From: Bacillota bacterium
Lineage (GTDB): Bacteria; Bacillota; Clostridia; Tissierellales; Sedimentibacteraceae
Direction: 5' to 3'
Assembly (NCBI GenBank): GCA_023453025.1
Contig: JAEXUD010000006.1
Location: 103,626 to 167,625, forward strand
Length of the DNA stretch: 64,000 nt
Shown: in pieces, positions 1-7,663 of the stretch
Numbering within the stretch: the stretch's first letter is position 1
Layout of the letters: each line of letters opens with the position of its first letter
Position numbers and translations under genes: made by a program
Notes under the pieces: model-generated
The model's input: the letters and a program-made list of their open reading frames with translations, nothing else
What the model was told of the DNA's origin: nothing
Database searches by the model: none

Positions 1-320
1 GTTTGTGCCGGTTCCTGAGCAACTGGCTCAGTAACGGCTGGCTTTGATGCAACCGGTGTTTTAACCTTTGTTTCTGTAGTTTTTACTGCTTTATTATTTA
101 ATAAAGCATTCCAGTTAACTGAATTTAAATCTACAGTTTTTCCGTTTACTTTAACTGTGTATTTTACATTCTCACAATTATATTTGCTTGTATAATTTTT
201 CATTAAATTGCTAAAATCATATTTAGCCGCGTTAGTGCAAGTTGTTTCTGCAGCAAAAGCAGTTGTTGATGATAATGCTAATACCGCTGATAAGGTTAAT
301 GCCAATACTTTTTTCTTCAT
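1..320 (-). CDS. Secreted protein, N-terminal part (runs off window start)
   Basis: The ATG at 320 is preceded by a GGAG Shine-Dalgarno on the minus strand. The first residues (MKKKVLALTLSAVLALSSTT...AFAAE) form a classic signal peptide with an AFA-A cleavage site near residue 23. The mature part has two cysteines about 16 residues apart, then a short Asn/Lys-rich region and a Pro/Thr/Val/Ala-rich low-complexity linker (repeated KP/EPVA) at the window edge. Such linkers in Clostridia often precede a CAP/SCP-like or other cell-surface domain, but that domain is outside the window, so the function is not assigned. The extracellular location is well supported. Confidence 0.8.
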   Translation of the reverse strand, partial: MKKKVLALTLSAVLALSSTTAFAAETTCTNAAKYDFSNLMKNYTSKYNCENVKYTVKVNGKTVDLNSVNWNALLNNKAVKTTETKVKTPVASKPAVTEPVAQEPAQ

Positions 321-648
321 AATTTTACTCCTATTTAGTCTTTAGATTTTTGAGAAGCAGGTACCCCTTGCTTCTTTGGAAATTTTAGAACTTGTTAATG
401 AGTTTTTCGTCATGCATGAATTATAGCACTAGAAATTGGGCAATAAAACCCACAATAAATTCTTGCATTGTAAAATGTGTCAAAAAAATTACACAATCTT
501 CAAGTGCAAAAAAATAATTACAATAATATTACAGATATCTTGTAATTATACATAAACACTTAAGAAAGTATTAATTATATTGGTATTAAAAATAAAAAAT
601 TTCTCATATATACACATCTATGACTAAATTTGGCAAAAGAATAACTTC

Positions 649-677
649 TTGACATTATTTAAAAATTATATTATCAT
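649..677 (+). promoter_or_regulatory. Predicted sigma-A promoter of the tyrS T-box leader
   Basis: TTGACA at 649-654 and TATCAT at 672-677 are separated by 17 bp and lie about 25 bp upstream of the T-box leader. The -35 is perfect and the -10 matches at five of six positions (TATAAT consensus). The rest of 321-648 is AT-rich and holds only the upstream region of the leftward secreted-protein gene. Confidence 0.6.
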
Positions 678-699
678 TCCATTTATAAAATAATATTAT

Positions 700-918
700 C
701 ATAACGATGAAGGAAGTTAAGTAACAATTTGGTTACAAAATAGAGAGTGGGTCGGATGGTGAAAGATCCTCAGAACAAAATGTGAAATACAATTCTGGAG
801 TTACTGCAGGAAACTGCAGCGTATACTTGCACGTTAAAGCATTTAAAGGCAATATATATTGCGAATTAAGGTGGTACCACGGGTTATCTCGTCCTTTGCG
901 GAGAGATAACCCCTTTTG
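700..918 (+). promoter_or_regulatory. T-box riboswitch, tyrosine-specific
   Basis: The T-box core AAGGTGGTACCACG is at 868-881. It overlaps a terminator hairpin whose arms are 881-890 and 903-912, followed by CCTTTT. Stem I begins near 700. The tract GTGAAATACAATTCTGG contains a TAC triplet at 788-790 in specifier-loop context, which matches tyrosine. Uncharged tRNA-Tyr would pair with the specifier and the GGTGG bulge, stabilise the antiterminator and allow transcription of tyrS. The downstream gene agrees with the specifier. Confidence 0.93.
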
Positions 919-1040
919 TATGCCCTAACCCCGTTTTTCAGAGCGCTCTTTCTGAAAAACGGCGGTAGGTCAACCGCAACGAGTTCCCAAATTATGTGAG
1001 CGGCAGCGAGCAAATAATTTGGTGAACGGAGACTGAGTAT
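914..1040 (+). repeat. Dispersed hairpin repeat, copy 1
   Basis: Lies between the T-box terminator and tyrS. It begins TTGTATGCCCTA, carries a perfect 12-bp inverted repeat (931-942 with 951-962), then CCGCAACGAGTTCCCAAATTAT and an inverted repeat CCAAATTAT/ATAATTTGG separated by 18 nt. The same arrangement, without the 12-bp hairpin insert, recurs inverted at 38905-38986. The leader transcript must cross it to reach tyrS. Probably a small non-coding mobile or REP-like element; the exact ends are estimates. Confidence 0.65.
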
Positions 1041-1105
1041 TTCAGCAATATTATTATGTAATAAAGCTAAAACAATAATCAAAATTTAAATTTACGGAGG
1101 GAATT

Positions 1106-2338
1106 ATGAAACAAGGAAATGTTTTTGATGTATTAAAAGAAAGAGGCTATTTAGAACAATGTACTCATGAGGAAGAAATAAGAGAATTACTGGGAAAAGA
1201 ATCCGTAACATTTTACATAGGATTTGATCCCACGGCAGACAGCCTTCATATAGGTCATTTTATACAGATAATGGTTATGTCCATAATGCAGCAGTACGGC
1301 CACAGACCGATTGCCCTGCTAGGCGGCGGAACAACAATGATAGGAGATCCGAGTGACAGAACAGGCATGCGTTCTGTAATGACACAGGAAATAATTGCTC
1401 AGAATGCAGAAAACTTTAAAAAGGTATTTCAAAAATTCCTGGACTTTTCAGATAACAAGGCAATAATGGACAATAATGCCGAGTGGCTCCTGCCGCTTAA
1501 TTTCCTGGAATTCATGAGAGAAGTCGGCGTTCATTTTTCAGTAAACAGGATGCTGGCCGCAGAATGCTACAAAAACAGAATGGAGCAGGGGCTTACATTC
1601 TTTGAATTCGGCTATATGCTGATGCAGAGCTATGATTTCTATGTGCTGAACCAAAAATACAACTGCAAGATGCAGCTGGGCGGCAATGACCAGTGGTCAA
1701 ATATCATAGGCGGTATAGAACTTACAAGGAAAAAAGCAAATGAGCAGGTTTACGGCATGACATTTGCACTTCTTACCAACAGCGAAGGAAAGAAAATGGG
1801 CAAGACAGAAAAGGGAGCTTTATGGCTTGACAGAGATAAAACATCACCATATGATTTCTATCAATACTGGAGAAATGTTGATGATGCCGATGTTGAAAAA
1901 TGCCTTGCATTGCTGACATTCCTGCCGATGGATGAGGTAAGAAGACTTGGAAGTCTTGAAGGAGCAGAAATAAACAAAGCAAAAGAAACTCTTGCATACG
2001 AAATAACAAAGCTTATTCATTCCGAAGAAGATGCTATAAAAGCTCAGGAGGCTGCAAGAGCATTGTTTGGAGCAGGGGTTGATTCAGAGAACATGCCTAC
2101 AACAGAACTGACAAAAGCTGAGCTGAGCGGTGGAATGTCTGTTATTGACATTATGGTAAAGGCAGGCTTAATCAAGACTAAGAGTGAAGGCAGAAGATTG
2201 ATTGAACAGTCGGGAGTAACAGTAAATGACAAGGTTATAGATAATGTCAATGCAACAATTTCTGAAAACGACTTTGAAGAAGGCAAATTAATTATTAAAA
2301 AAGGTAAAAAAGTATACCACAGAATTAAATTGGTATGA
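1106..2338 (+). CDS. tyrS: Tyrosyl-tRNA synthetase
   Basis: A class I aminoacyl-tRNA synthetase that charges tRNA-Tyr with tyrosine in the cytoplasm. At 410 residues it has normal TyrRS length. The HIGH signature is at residues 48-51 (DSLHIGH), and the KMSKS-equivalent KMGKT is at about 230-234. The C-terminal 65 residues form an S4-like RNA-binding domain ([13 protein letters not shown]). The start is supported by GGAGG 7-8 nt upstream. Expression is controlled by the tyrosine T-box leader just upstream, and a terminator follows the stop, so it is monocistronic. Confidence 0.97.
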   Translation: MKQGNVFDVLKERGYLEQCTHEEEIRELLGKESVTFYIGFDPTADSLHIGHFIQIMVMSIMQQYGHRPIALLGGGTTMIGDPSDRTGMRSVMTQEIIAQNAENFKKVFQKFLDFSDNKAIMDNNAEWLLPLNFLEFMREVGVHFSVNRMLAAECYKNRMEQGLTFFEFGYMLMQSYDFYVLNQKYNCKMQLGGNDQWSNIIGGIELTRKKANEQVYGMTFALLTNSEGKKMGKTEKGALWLDRDKTSPYDFYQYWRNVDDADVEKCLALLTFLPMDEVRRLGSLEGAEINKAKETLAYEITKLIHSEEDAIKAQEAARALFGAGVDSENMPTTELTKAELSGGMSVIDIMVKAGLIKTKSEGRRLIEQSGVTVNDKVIDNVNATISENDFEEGKLIIKKGKKVYHRIKLV

Positions 2339-2356
2339 TACTAATTTAAAAAATAT

Positions 2357-2400
2357 AAGGAGATTCTGAGAGAGCAGCTCTAAGAATCTCCTTATTAGTT
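2357..2400 (+). terminator. Rho-independent terminator of tyrS
   Basis: An 11-bp perfect stem, AAGGAGATTCT (2357-2367) with AGAATCTCCTT (2383-2393), followed by ATTAGTTT. It begins 19 nt after the tyrS stop. Confidence 0.75.
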
Positions 2401-2510
2401 TCCGGTCAAAACAAGATTATTATTAATATTGACATTTAAATAATGGTTAAGTATAATTATTGTAAACATGAGTATAATAATTATAAGTATAAAAAGACGG
2501 AGGTCTTGAA

Positions 2511-3920
2511 ATGTTTGTTGGAAGAGATAAAGAGCTTGCTTCTTTAAATAAATTATATGCAGAAAAAACTTTCCAGATGGTTGTTATGTACGGAAGACGA
2601 AGAATAGGAAAAACTACTTTGATTTCAAAATTTATTGCAGATAAACCTGCGATATTTTTCACAGCTCAGGAGGTAAATGATACATTAAATTTAACTCAGT
2701 TCTCGAAAAAAATTTACAGTTTTTTTGATATCCCTGAAACTACCGGAAGCTTTAACAACTGGAGTGATGCATTTCATTTTTTATCTGATAAGGCAAGACA
2801 AAATCAATTTATATTAGCTTTTGATGAATTTCCTTATGCGGTATCAGCAAACCGTTCTCTGAAATCCATACTGCAAGCGGCGATTGACCATGAATTTAAA
2901 AACACCGGATTATTTCTTATCCTCTGCGGCAGTCATATGGGATTTATGGAGAATGAAGTATTAGGTTATAAAAGCCCTCTTTTTGGCAGGCGTACAGCAC
3001 AGATAAAGCTGGAAGGTTTTGATTACTATGATGCAGGAAAAATGCTTGGAAGCTTCAGCAATGAGGATAAAATAAAGATATATGCATGCGTTGGCGGAAC
3101 TCCTCATTATCTGGCTCAAATTAAATCAAACGAAAGCTTTGAAGAAAATATCAAGCGCTTGTTCTTCGATATATCAGGATATTTGTATAATGAACCGATT
3201 ATGCTTCTTCAGCAGGAGCTCAGGGAGCCGGCAATGTATAATTCCATTGTTGCTGCAATCGCTGCGGGGGCCTCTCGCCTTAATGAAATTGCTACAAAAA
3301 TAAATGAGGATAGCCCTAAAGTAAATAAATATCTTCAAACCCTTGTAAATCTGCAGATAGTACAAAAAATTTATCCGTTTGGTGAAGATCCGCAAAACAG
3401 CCGTAAGGGAATTTATCGTATTAAAGATAATTGCTACGACTTCTGGTACAGCTTTGTTTTTCAGTTCAAACCGGAAATCGAAAGCGGAAGCGGTGATATT
3501 GTAGCTGACCACAAAGTTTTTGGAGAAAAATTATCTTCTTATATCGGAAAGCCGCCATTTGAAGCTATCTGCCTTCAATATTTACAGAGAGTAAACAGAA
3601 ATCAAAAACTTCCCTTTACGGCGACCTCATTTGGCTCATGGTGGGGAACTGATCCGAAAGAAAAGAAACAAAGCGACTTTGATGTAGTAGCTGCTAACCG
3701 AACAGATAAAAAGATTATTTTGGGTGAATGCAAGTGGAAGAATAGTATAAATGATGTATCGGAAATACAAAAGCTTATATCAAAAAAACACTTGCTAAGT
3801 GAATACAAAGAACGATATTATTATCTTTTCTCAAAAACTCCTTTTACGATTGAAGCAAAGCAGTCAGAAAATCAAAACATTACCTTAGTTACAACCGACA
3901 TGCTGTTTAAACAGACATGA
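2511..3920 (+). CDS. Archaeal-type P-loop ATPase with DUF234 nuclease-like C-terminus
   Basis: 469 residues. It opens with FVGRDKELA, typical of the ATPase_2 (PF01637) family. Walker A is G-x4-GKT at residues 28-35, and the Walker B-like FDEF has D105 and E106. The C-terminal third resembles DUF234: residues around D389/D391 (SDFDVV) and ECKWK at 406-410 form a D...ExK arrangement expected of a PD-(D/E)XK nuclease fold. The family is common in bacteria and archaea and its biological role is poorly known; links to mobile DNA are often suggested. The ATG follows GGAGG at good spacing. The gene stands alone and is not part of an obvious operon. Confidence 0.85.
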   Translation: MFVGRDKELASLNKLYAEKTFQMVVMYGRRRIGKTTLISKFIADKPAIFFTAQEVNDTLNLTQFSKKIYSFFDIPETTGSFNNWSDAFHFLSDKARQNQFILAFDEFPYAVSANRSLKSILQAAIDHEFKNTGLFLILCGSHMGFMENEVLGYKSPLFGRRTAQIKLEGFDYYDAGKMLGSFSNEDKIKIYACVGGTPHYLAQIKSNESFEENIKRLFFDISGYLYNEPIMLLQQELREPAMYNSIVAAIAAGASRLNEIATKINEDSPKVNKYLQTLVNLQIVQKIYPFGEDPQNSRKGIYRIKDNCYDFWYSFVFQFKPEIESGSGDIVADHKVFGEKLSSYIGKPPFEAICLQYLQRVNRNQKLPFTATSFGSWWGTDPKEKKQSDFDVVAANRTDKKIILGECKWKNSINDVSEIQKLISKKHLLSEYKERYYYLFSKTPFTIEAKQSENQNITLVTTDMLFKQT

Positions 3921-4022
3921 TATATAGGGTTTATTCGCCTTAAAGAACCTTAATATAAATTTTAAAATATCATATTGTTATTTTAGCATAATTATGCTAA
4001 AATAATTAGCAGAGGTGATGTT

Positions 4023-4298
4023 ATGAAAACAATAAGACCTGTATCTGATTTAAGGAATAATTTTGCTGAAATTTCTAAAATAGTACACGAGACGGCAAAG
4101 CCAGTATTTTTAACAAAAAACGGTTTTGGTGATATGGTTGTTTTAAGTATGGAGGCATATGAAAATATGACTTTTAATAGTGAAGTATACTTTAAACTGA
4201 AAGAAGCGGAGAAAGAAGCTGATTATACTGATCGCAGATTTTCTTCAAAAGAAGTGTTAAAGGCAATGAAAGATGCAATAGGCAAAGAAGATGTATAA
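4023..4298 (+). CDS. Type II antitoxin, Phd/YefM family
   Basis: 91 residues. The N-terminal KTIRPVSDLRNNFAEIS and KPVFLTKNGFGDMVVLSMEAYE are hallmarks of the Phd/YefM fold, which binds operator DNA and neutralises a RelE/ParE toxin with its C-terminal tail. AGAGGTG lies just upstream of the ATG. A short AT-rich palindromic stretch (TTTTAGCATAATTATGCTAAAA) sits immediately upstream and is a plausible autoregulatory operator. The gene overlaps the downstream toxin gene by 8 nt, the usual coupling in such modules. Confidence 0.9.
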   Translation: MKTIRPVSDLRNNFAEISKIVHETAKPVFLTKNGFGDMVVLSMEAYENMTFNSEVYFKLKEAEKEADYTDRRFSSKEVLKAMKDAIGKEDV

Positions 4299-4602
4299 AT
4301 TGGAATATCTTCCGATAGCACAAAAAGATATGACTGAAATAGTAACATATATCAGCCAGGAACTTTCAAATTCTATAGCAGCTGAAAAATTAGCAGAAGA
4401 AATGGTTGCTGCTGCTGAAAAACTGAAAGGGTTTCCGTATGCAAATGCCCTTTATATACCGTTAAAACCGCTAAAAAATGAGTACCGCAAACTAATAGTT
4501 AAGAATTTTATAATGTTTTACTGGGTCGATGAGAGTACAAATACAATAACTATTGCAAGAGTACTTTATAGCAAGAGAGATTTTTCTCAAGCATTAACGT
4601 AA
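4291..4602 (+). CDS. Type II toxin, RelE/ParE family
   Basis: 103 residues, a normal length for ParE/RelE-like toxins. The N-terminus YKLEYLPIAQKDMTEIVTYIS and the C-terminal RKLIVKNFIMFYWVDESTNTITIARVLYSKRDF carry the beta-strand pattern and conserved Arg/Tyr of the family. It is translationally coupled to the antitoxin (8-nt overlap). Whether it acts as a ribosome-dependent mRNase or on gyrase cannot be told from sequence. The protein appears intact. Confidence 0.88.
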   Translation: MYKLEYLPIAQKDMTEIVTYISQELSNSIAAEKLAEEMVAAAEKLKGFPYANALYIPLKPLKNEYRKLIVKNFIMFYWVDESTNTITIARVLYSKRDFSQALT

Positions 4603-4637
4603 AAATTCAACATGTCGGTTATACCTCATTCGATATA

Positions 4638-4795
4638 GTATACGGGATACTGTAACAACCCATAAGCGTCAAATATTCGCTTTTCACCTGTGGAAAATTT
4701 TAAAAGCAAACAGTAATCAGGCAGAGTTTTTACTGTTTGCACTTTTATTATATCTGCAGGTTCACCCGCATAAGTGATACCATTTATTATATATA
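4638..4795 (-). pseudogene. Decayed N-terminal fragment of a DUF2442 gene
   Basis: About 155 bp nearly identical to the first half of the intact DUF2442 gene at 27394-27693, including the region around its start and the flanking AT-rich leader. The C-terminal half is missing, and the triplet corresponding to the intact start codon is changed (ATG to ATA). The homology continues beyond the coding part to about 5116, so this is one end of a larger duplicated block. Confidence 0.75.
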
Positions 4796-4981
4796 TTACA
4801 TGCCTCCTATTTTAATGGTTCTATCTTGTCAAAAAGGTAATCCTCTTACTGCATTGTTCCAAGCTTTATTGAATATATTATATGACGTTTTTTAATAAAA
4901 TCAACAAGAGAAGACACACAAATCATGCTTGTTTATCTAAAATGTTCGCTCATGGTTCCACCTGTGCGAAAAGTTACCTTT

Positions 4982-5116
4982 TAACTGAAACATTTTCCGG
5001 ATATTATCGTCTAAATAAGTGGAAGCACATAAATTGAAAAACCTTATGTCGTACGAAGTCTTAATTGGAAAGCGATATTTCAAAATATTACATAATATGA
5101 TATAATAAGCATGTAA
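4982..5116 (+). repeat. Copy of the agrA upstream region
   Basis: Close match to 12977-13119, the sequence just upstream of the intact agrA-like gene, and to 27942-28070. It includes the tract AACTGAAACATTTTCCGG and the -10-like TGATATAATAAGCATG. Here it is joined directly to an internal agrA fragment, so it looks like the promoter of a deleted agrA copy. The preceding 4830-4981 matches 27820-27941 and contains the short repeat described at 22600-22860. Confidence 0.7.
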
Positions 5117-5292
5117 CCATTGGACAGAGAAAAGGTGATAAGTGTTATAAAGCTTGCTGTAAAGTTTTTTTGAAATAGAAAACAATATATTTTCGTTCAA
5201 AACCGGTACTCAGACACATAGAGTTCCTGTCAGAGACATAATTTATTTTGAAAACATCGGAAGACAAATAAAGCTTGTAAGTTTAAACGATA
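5117..5292 (+). pseudogene. Internal fragment of an agrA-like response regulator
   Basis: Matches nucleotides about 13502-13677 of the intact LytTR response regulator (the end of the receiver domain and the start of the LytTR domain) with scattered substitutions and a one-base insertion in the T run near 5168, which breaks the frame. The first 110 or so codons are deleted, fusing the promoter copy directly to CCATTGGACAGAG. No product is expected. Confidence 0.85.
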
Positions 5293-5345
5293 ACAATATG
5301 ATATTCCAGTATTCTTTACTGGAATATCATATTGTTGCTTTTTGT
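5292..5345 (+). terminator. Perfect 20-bp hairpin followed by T-rich tract
   Basis: AACAATATGATATTCCAGTA (5292-5311) pairs perfectly with 5317-5336 around a 5-nt loop, followed by GCTTTTTG. It sits exactly where homology to agrA ends. It could be a terminator or a remnant of an inverted-repeat insertion. Confidence 0.55.
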
Positions 5346-5380
5346 TTTGAATTGCTTATATAACGGATATATAATTTATT

Positions 5381-5992
5381 TTGAAAATTATTCAGGAGGT
5401 GTTTGTTATATCTGATTACAAATATTTTTTTCTCCCATATGATGAAGCTGAAATAGGAGCTATAGAAGGCTGGTTGGAATTGATGGCTGAACGGGGATTT
5501 AAGCTAACACATATTAAAGGAAGATTTTTTGGTTTTGAAGAATTGTCAACCGGTAAAGTAAGCTATTGCATTCATCTCCGCACGGATGATGCATGTCGAG
5601 ATATACACGAATGGAAGTATGTAGGCAGACTTTCGCTGTATTTTGACATTTTTATTTCAGAAGATAATAATGATGCCGATAAGCCTGACATTAATCTTGC
5701 ATGCATGGAAACTGCATTGGGATATGATGTTAATTATTATGAAATGAGAAACGAAGGATTAGCAGTTCGCTATGTGGAAGAGTCGTGCAGGGATATAGAT
5801 TATGAAAAAATGACTGCCATACATGTGGATGGTTTTGAAAGTGCCTCATATTTCTTAAAAAGGAATTATCAAAACAGAAAAACAGAAGACATTGTGCTCA
5901 GATCGGGAAATATTGTTATAACCGCTATGTACTACGGTTCAGGCAGCTTGCTTGATTCAGTCCACCATTTTTCAATGGCAGTTCCCTACTAA
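5381..5992 (+). pseudogene. DUF2812-type protein with internal deletion
   Basis: An open frame of 203 codons. The N-terminal 100 residues (DYKYFFLPYDEAEIGAIEGW and MAERGFKL) resemble a DUF2812 domain. From residue about 112 (GYDVNYYEMRNEGLAVRYVE) it is almost identical to the C-terminus of the related gene at 20367-21260. The shared word METAL marks the joint: copy 2 continues into two membrane segments, whereas here they are skipped, so this looks like an in-frame deletion of roughly 600 nt. The start is unclear: AGGAGGTG at 5395-5402 points to an ATA codon rather than a normal start, and the only listed alternative is TTG at 5381. It may be translated but probably lacks its membrane part. 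Confidence 0.6.
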
Positions 5993-6169
5993 GGAACAAT
6001 ACGATGTGGGGTTGTTGGCATATACGAATTACGAGGATGTACCTTTCAGTAGTTGTTTCATCAAATTTAGTGGTAAACAATATTCCCCGGCACCCTCATG
6101 ACACTGGTTTAAAGGCAGACGACATGGGAGGAATCAGTAAAATTTCAAGATATTGAGAATCGCTAAAAT

Positions 6170-6430
6170 GAATTTATATTTATACACAAATAGAGTAAAT
6201 CTACAAAATAAGATTGAAATCAAGAATCCCATAATTTCAACGAAAAATCTTGTTGGCTTATCTAAAAATGTTCACTCATTGTTCCACACGTGCGAAAAGT
6301 TACATTTCGTGTAATTTTGGTTGCATGCACATTGGATAAATATGCATATTTAACATCTAAATCAAAGTTCATACCTAGTATATGCTTGTCTTTACAGAAT
6401 GATACAACATAAACCCAGTGAATTGGTACA
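6170..6430. repeat. Repeated intergenic block B, copy 1
   Basis: About 255 bp closely similar to 22600-22860. It contains TTATCTAAAAATGTTCACTC, CCACACGTGCGAAAAGTTAC, CATGCACATTGGATAAATATG and GCTTGTCTTTACAGAATG in order. Parts recur at 4927-4980, 11236-11275, 11490-11560, 27890-27945 and 28390-28445. No coding function recognised. The adjoining 5993-6169 holds only a short AT-rich remnant with no recognisable gene. Confidence 0.65.
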
Positions 6431-6461
6431 GCGTAATGTAATTTATACTCCTTCTCATTTT

Positions 6462-6640
6462 ATTTCAAATTAATGAAATAAGAATGATCAGATTCTTTTG
6501 GTCAAAGGCGCCTAGCCTATTCGCCATTCATAGCACTGCACTGGTTCCACGAATAAGCGGTGATTTTTGCGTCCTTATCTCTATAATAATGTAAGAATGG
6601 TTCAAAGCCGGCATTTTGATAGGATTTACGCTTGAAAAAA
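6462..6640 (-). pseudogene. Decayed 3' fragment of a DUF4143 ATPase gene
   Basis: The sequence matches the 3' end of the intact DUF4143 ATPase gene (11581-11850) with many substitutions and an internal loss of about 120 bp (the match jumps from AGCGGTGATTT to TGCGTCCTTATC). The upstream coding part is missing. From 6641 to 6788 nothing is recognised except the tail of the MerR gene region. Confidence 0.75.
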
Positions 6641-6788
6641 CAGTGTGAGATACTTGGTTTTATCTCTGACTCGTTATATATTGAGGATGATTATAGTCTT
6701 TATTAACATATAATTTGTGGGGACGGTTTTTGAATGACGAAGTCGTTCTGTTTTTCTATATCCGGCGATAGTTGAATATGCTGTTTCT

Positions 6789-7508
6789 TTATTGTTCAAA
6801 ATGATTGGCTTCTACTTGCCGGCAGAGCTTATAAAGTGCAGAAATGCTTTTAATTTGTAAACGGTTCATCTGATTTAACTGTATTGATAAATTATCTAAG
6901 AACTTTGAAATTTCAGCACGATTTGAATAATCAAACGCTTCATAGGTTTCTTTCATTGTACGGAAGAAATGTTTTAATCGATGCGTTTGTACTGACAACC
7001 TTATAGCGTTAAGTGTCAATATCTGCTGTATATGTTTGTTTGTATAGATACGATACCCGTTTTCTTTATTTCTTTCCGGAAATAAAAGATCTGCTTTTTC
7101 CCAATAACGAATAGTTGTAACAGAAATGCCTGTCTCTTTACTTATTTCTCCAATGCTCATTTTTTTTGAAGCGGCTGAATTAAAATTATTATTGAGTAAT
7201 ATTTCAGTGGTTTTTTTGTATGTCTGTCTTTCGTTCCATAAATCTGCCTGTGCTTTGTTTGCAATCCAAAGTGCCGCATCAATATTCCCTTTTTTTACTT
7301 CTTTCAAAACTTTTGCAATAAAAGTTAAATCAAATGCAGGCAGCATTTCTCTGATACAAATAAAATAGGCCAGATGTTCTTCTGTATAAATTCTGTATCC
7401 TGCGGAAGAACGATGAACCGGCGGCACTAATCCCATTTCCTCATACACTCTTAAAGTTGTGGTACTGATTTTAAGTTGCCGTGCTATATCTATTGGGCGA
7501 ATTGTCAT
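6789..7508 (-). CDS. MerR-family regulator with two HTH domains
   Basis: 239 residues. There are two tandem MerR-type helix-turn-helix modules: residues about 4-60 (PIDIARQLKISTTTLRVYEE, GYRIYTEEH) and about 115-175 (IGEISKETGISVTTIRYWEK, GYRIYTNKH). Each carries the YR wing motif. A normal MerR has one HTH plus a dimerising coiled coil, so the duplication is unusual. GGAGGG precedes the ATG. The gene is divergent from the UvrA-like ATPase at 7664, which it probably controls from the shared 155-bp region. No metal-binding cysteines are evident; a drug-type effector is inferred. Confidence 0.88.
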   Translation of the reverse strand: MTIRPIDIARQLKISTTTLRVYEEMGLVPPVHRSSAGYRIYTEEHLAYFICIREMLPAFDLTFIAKVLKEVKKGNIDAALWIANKAQADLWNERQTYKKTTEILLNNNFNSAASKKMSIGEISKETGISVTTIRYWEKADLLFPERNKENGYRIYTNKHIQQILTLNAIRLSVQTHRLKHFFRTMKETYEAFDYSNRAEISKFLDNLSIQLNQMNRLQIKSISALYKLCRQVEANHFEQ

Positions 7509-7663
7509 ACATTCCCTCCGTTTTTAAAGTAATAAACATTATACTATACATACAATGTTTTATCAAGATACAAGCTAATTTTACAGGGTATATTGAGATA
7601 AAGTTTAATAGTTGCACCAATGTTATATAATGATTAGTAGAAGAAATTTTTCAAGGAGGAAGC

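Noticed and set aside
843..1082. Minus-strand open frame of 79 codons over the tyrS leader
   Set aside because: It lies on the T-box and hairpin repeat, antisense to well-supported regulatory RNA, with no ribosome site.
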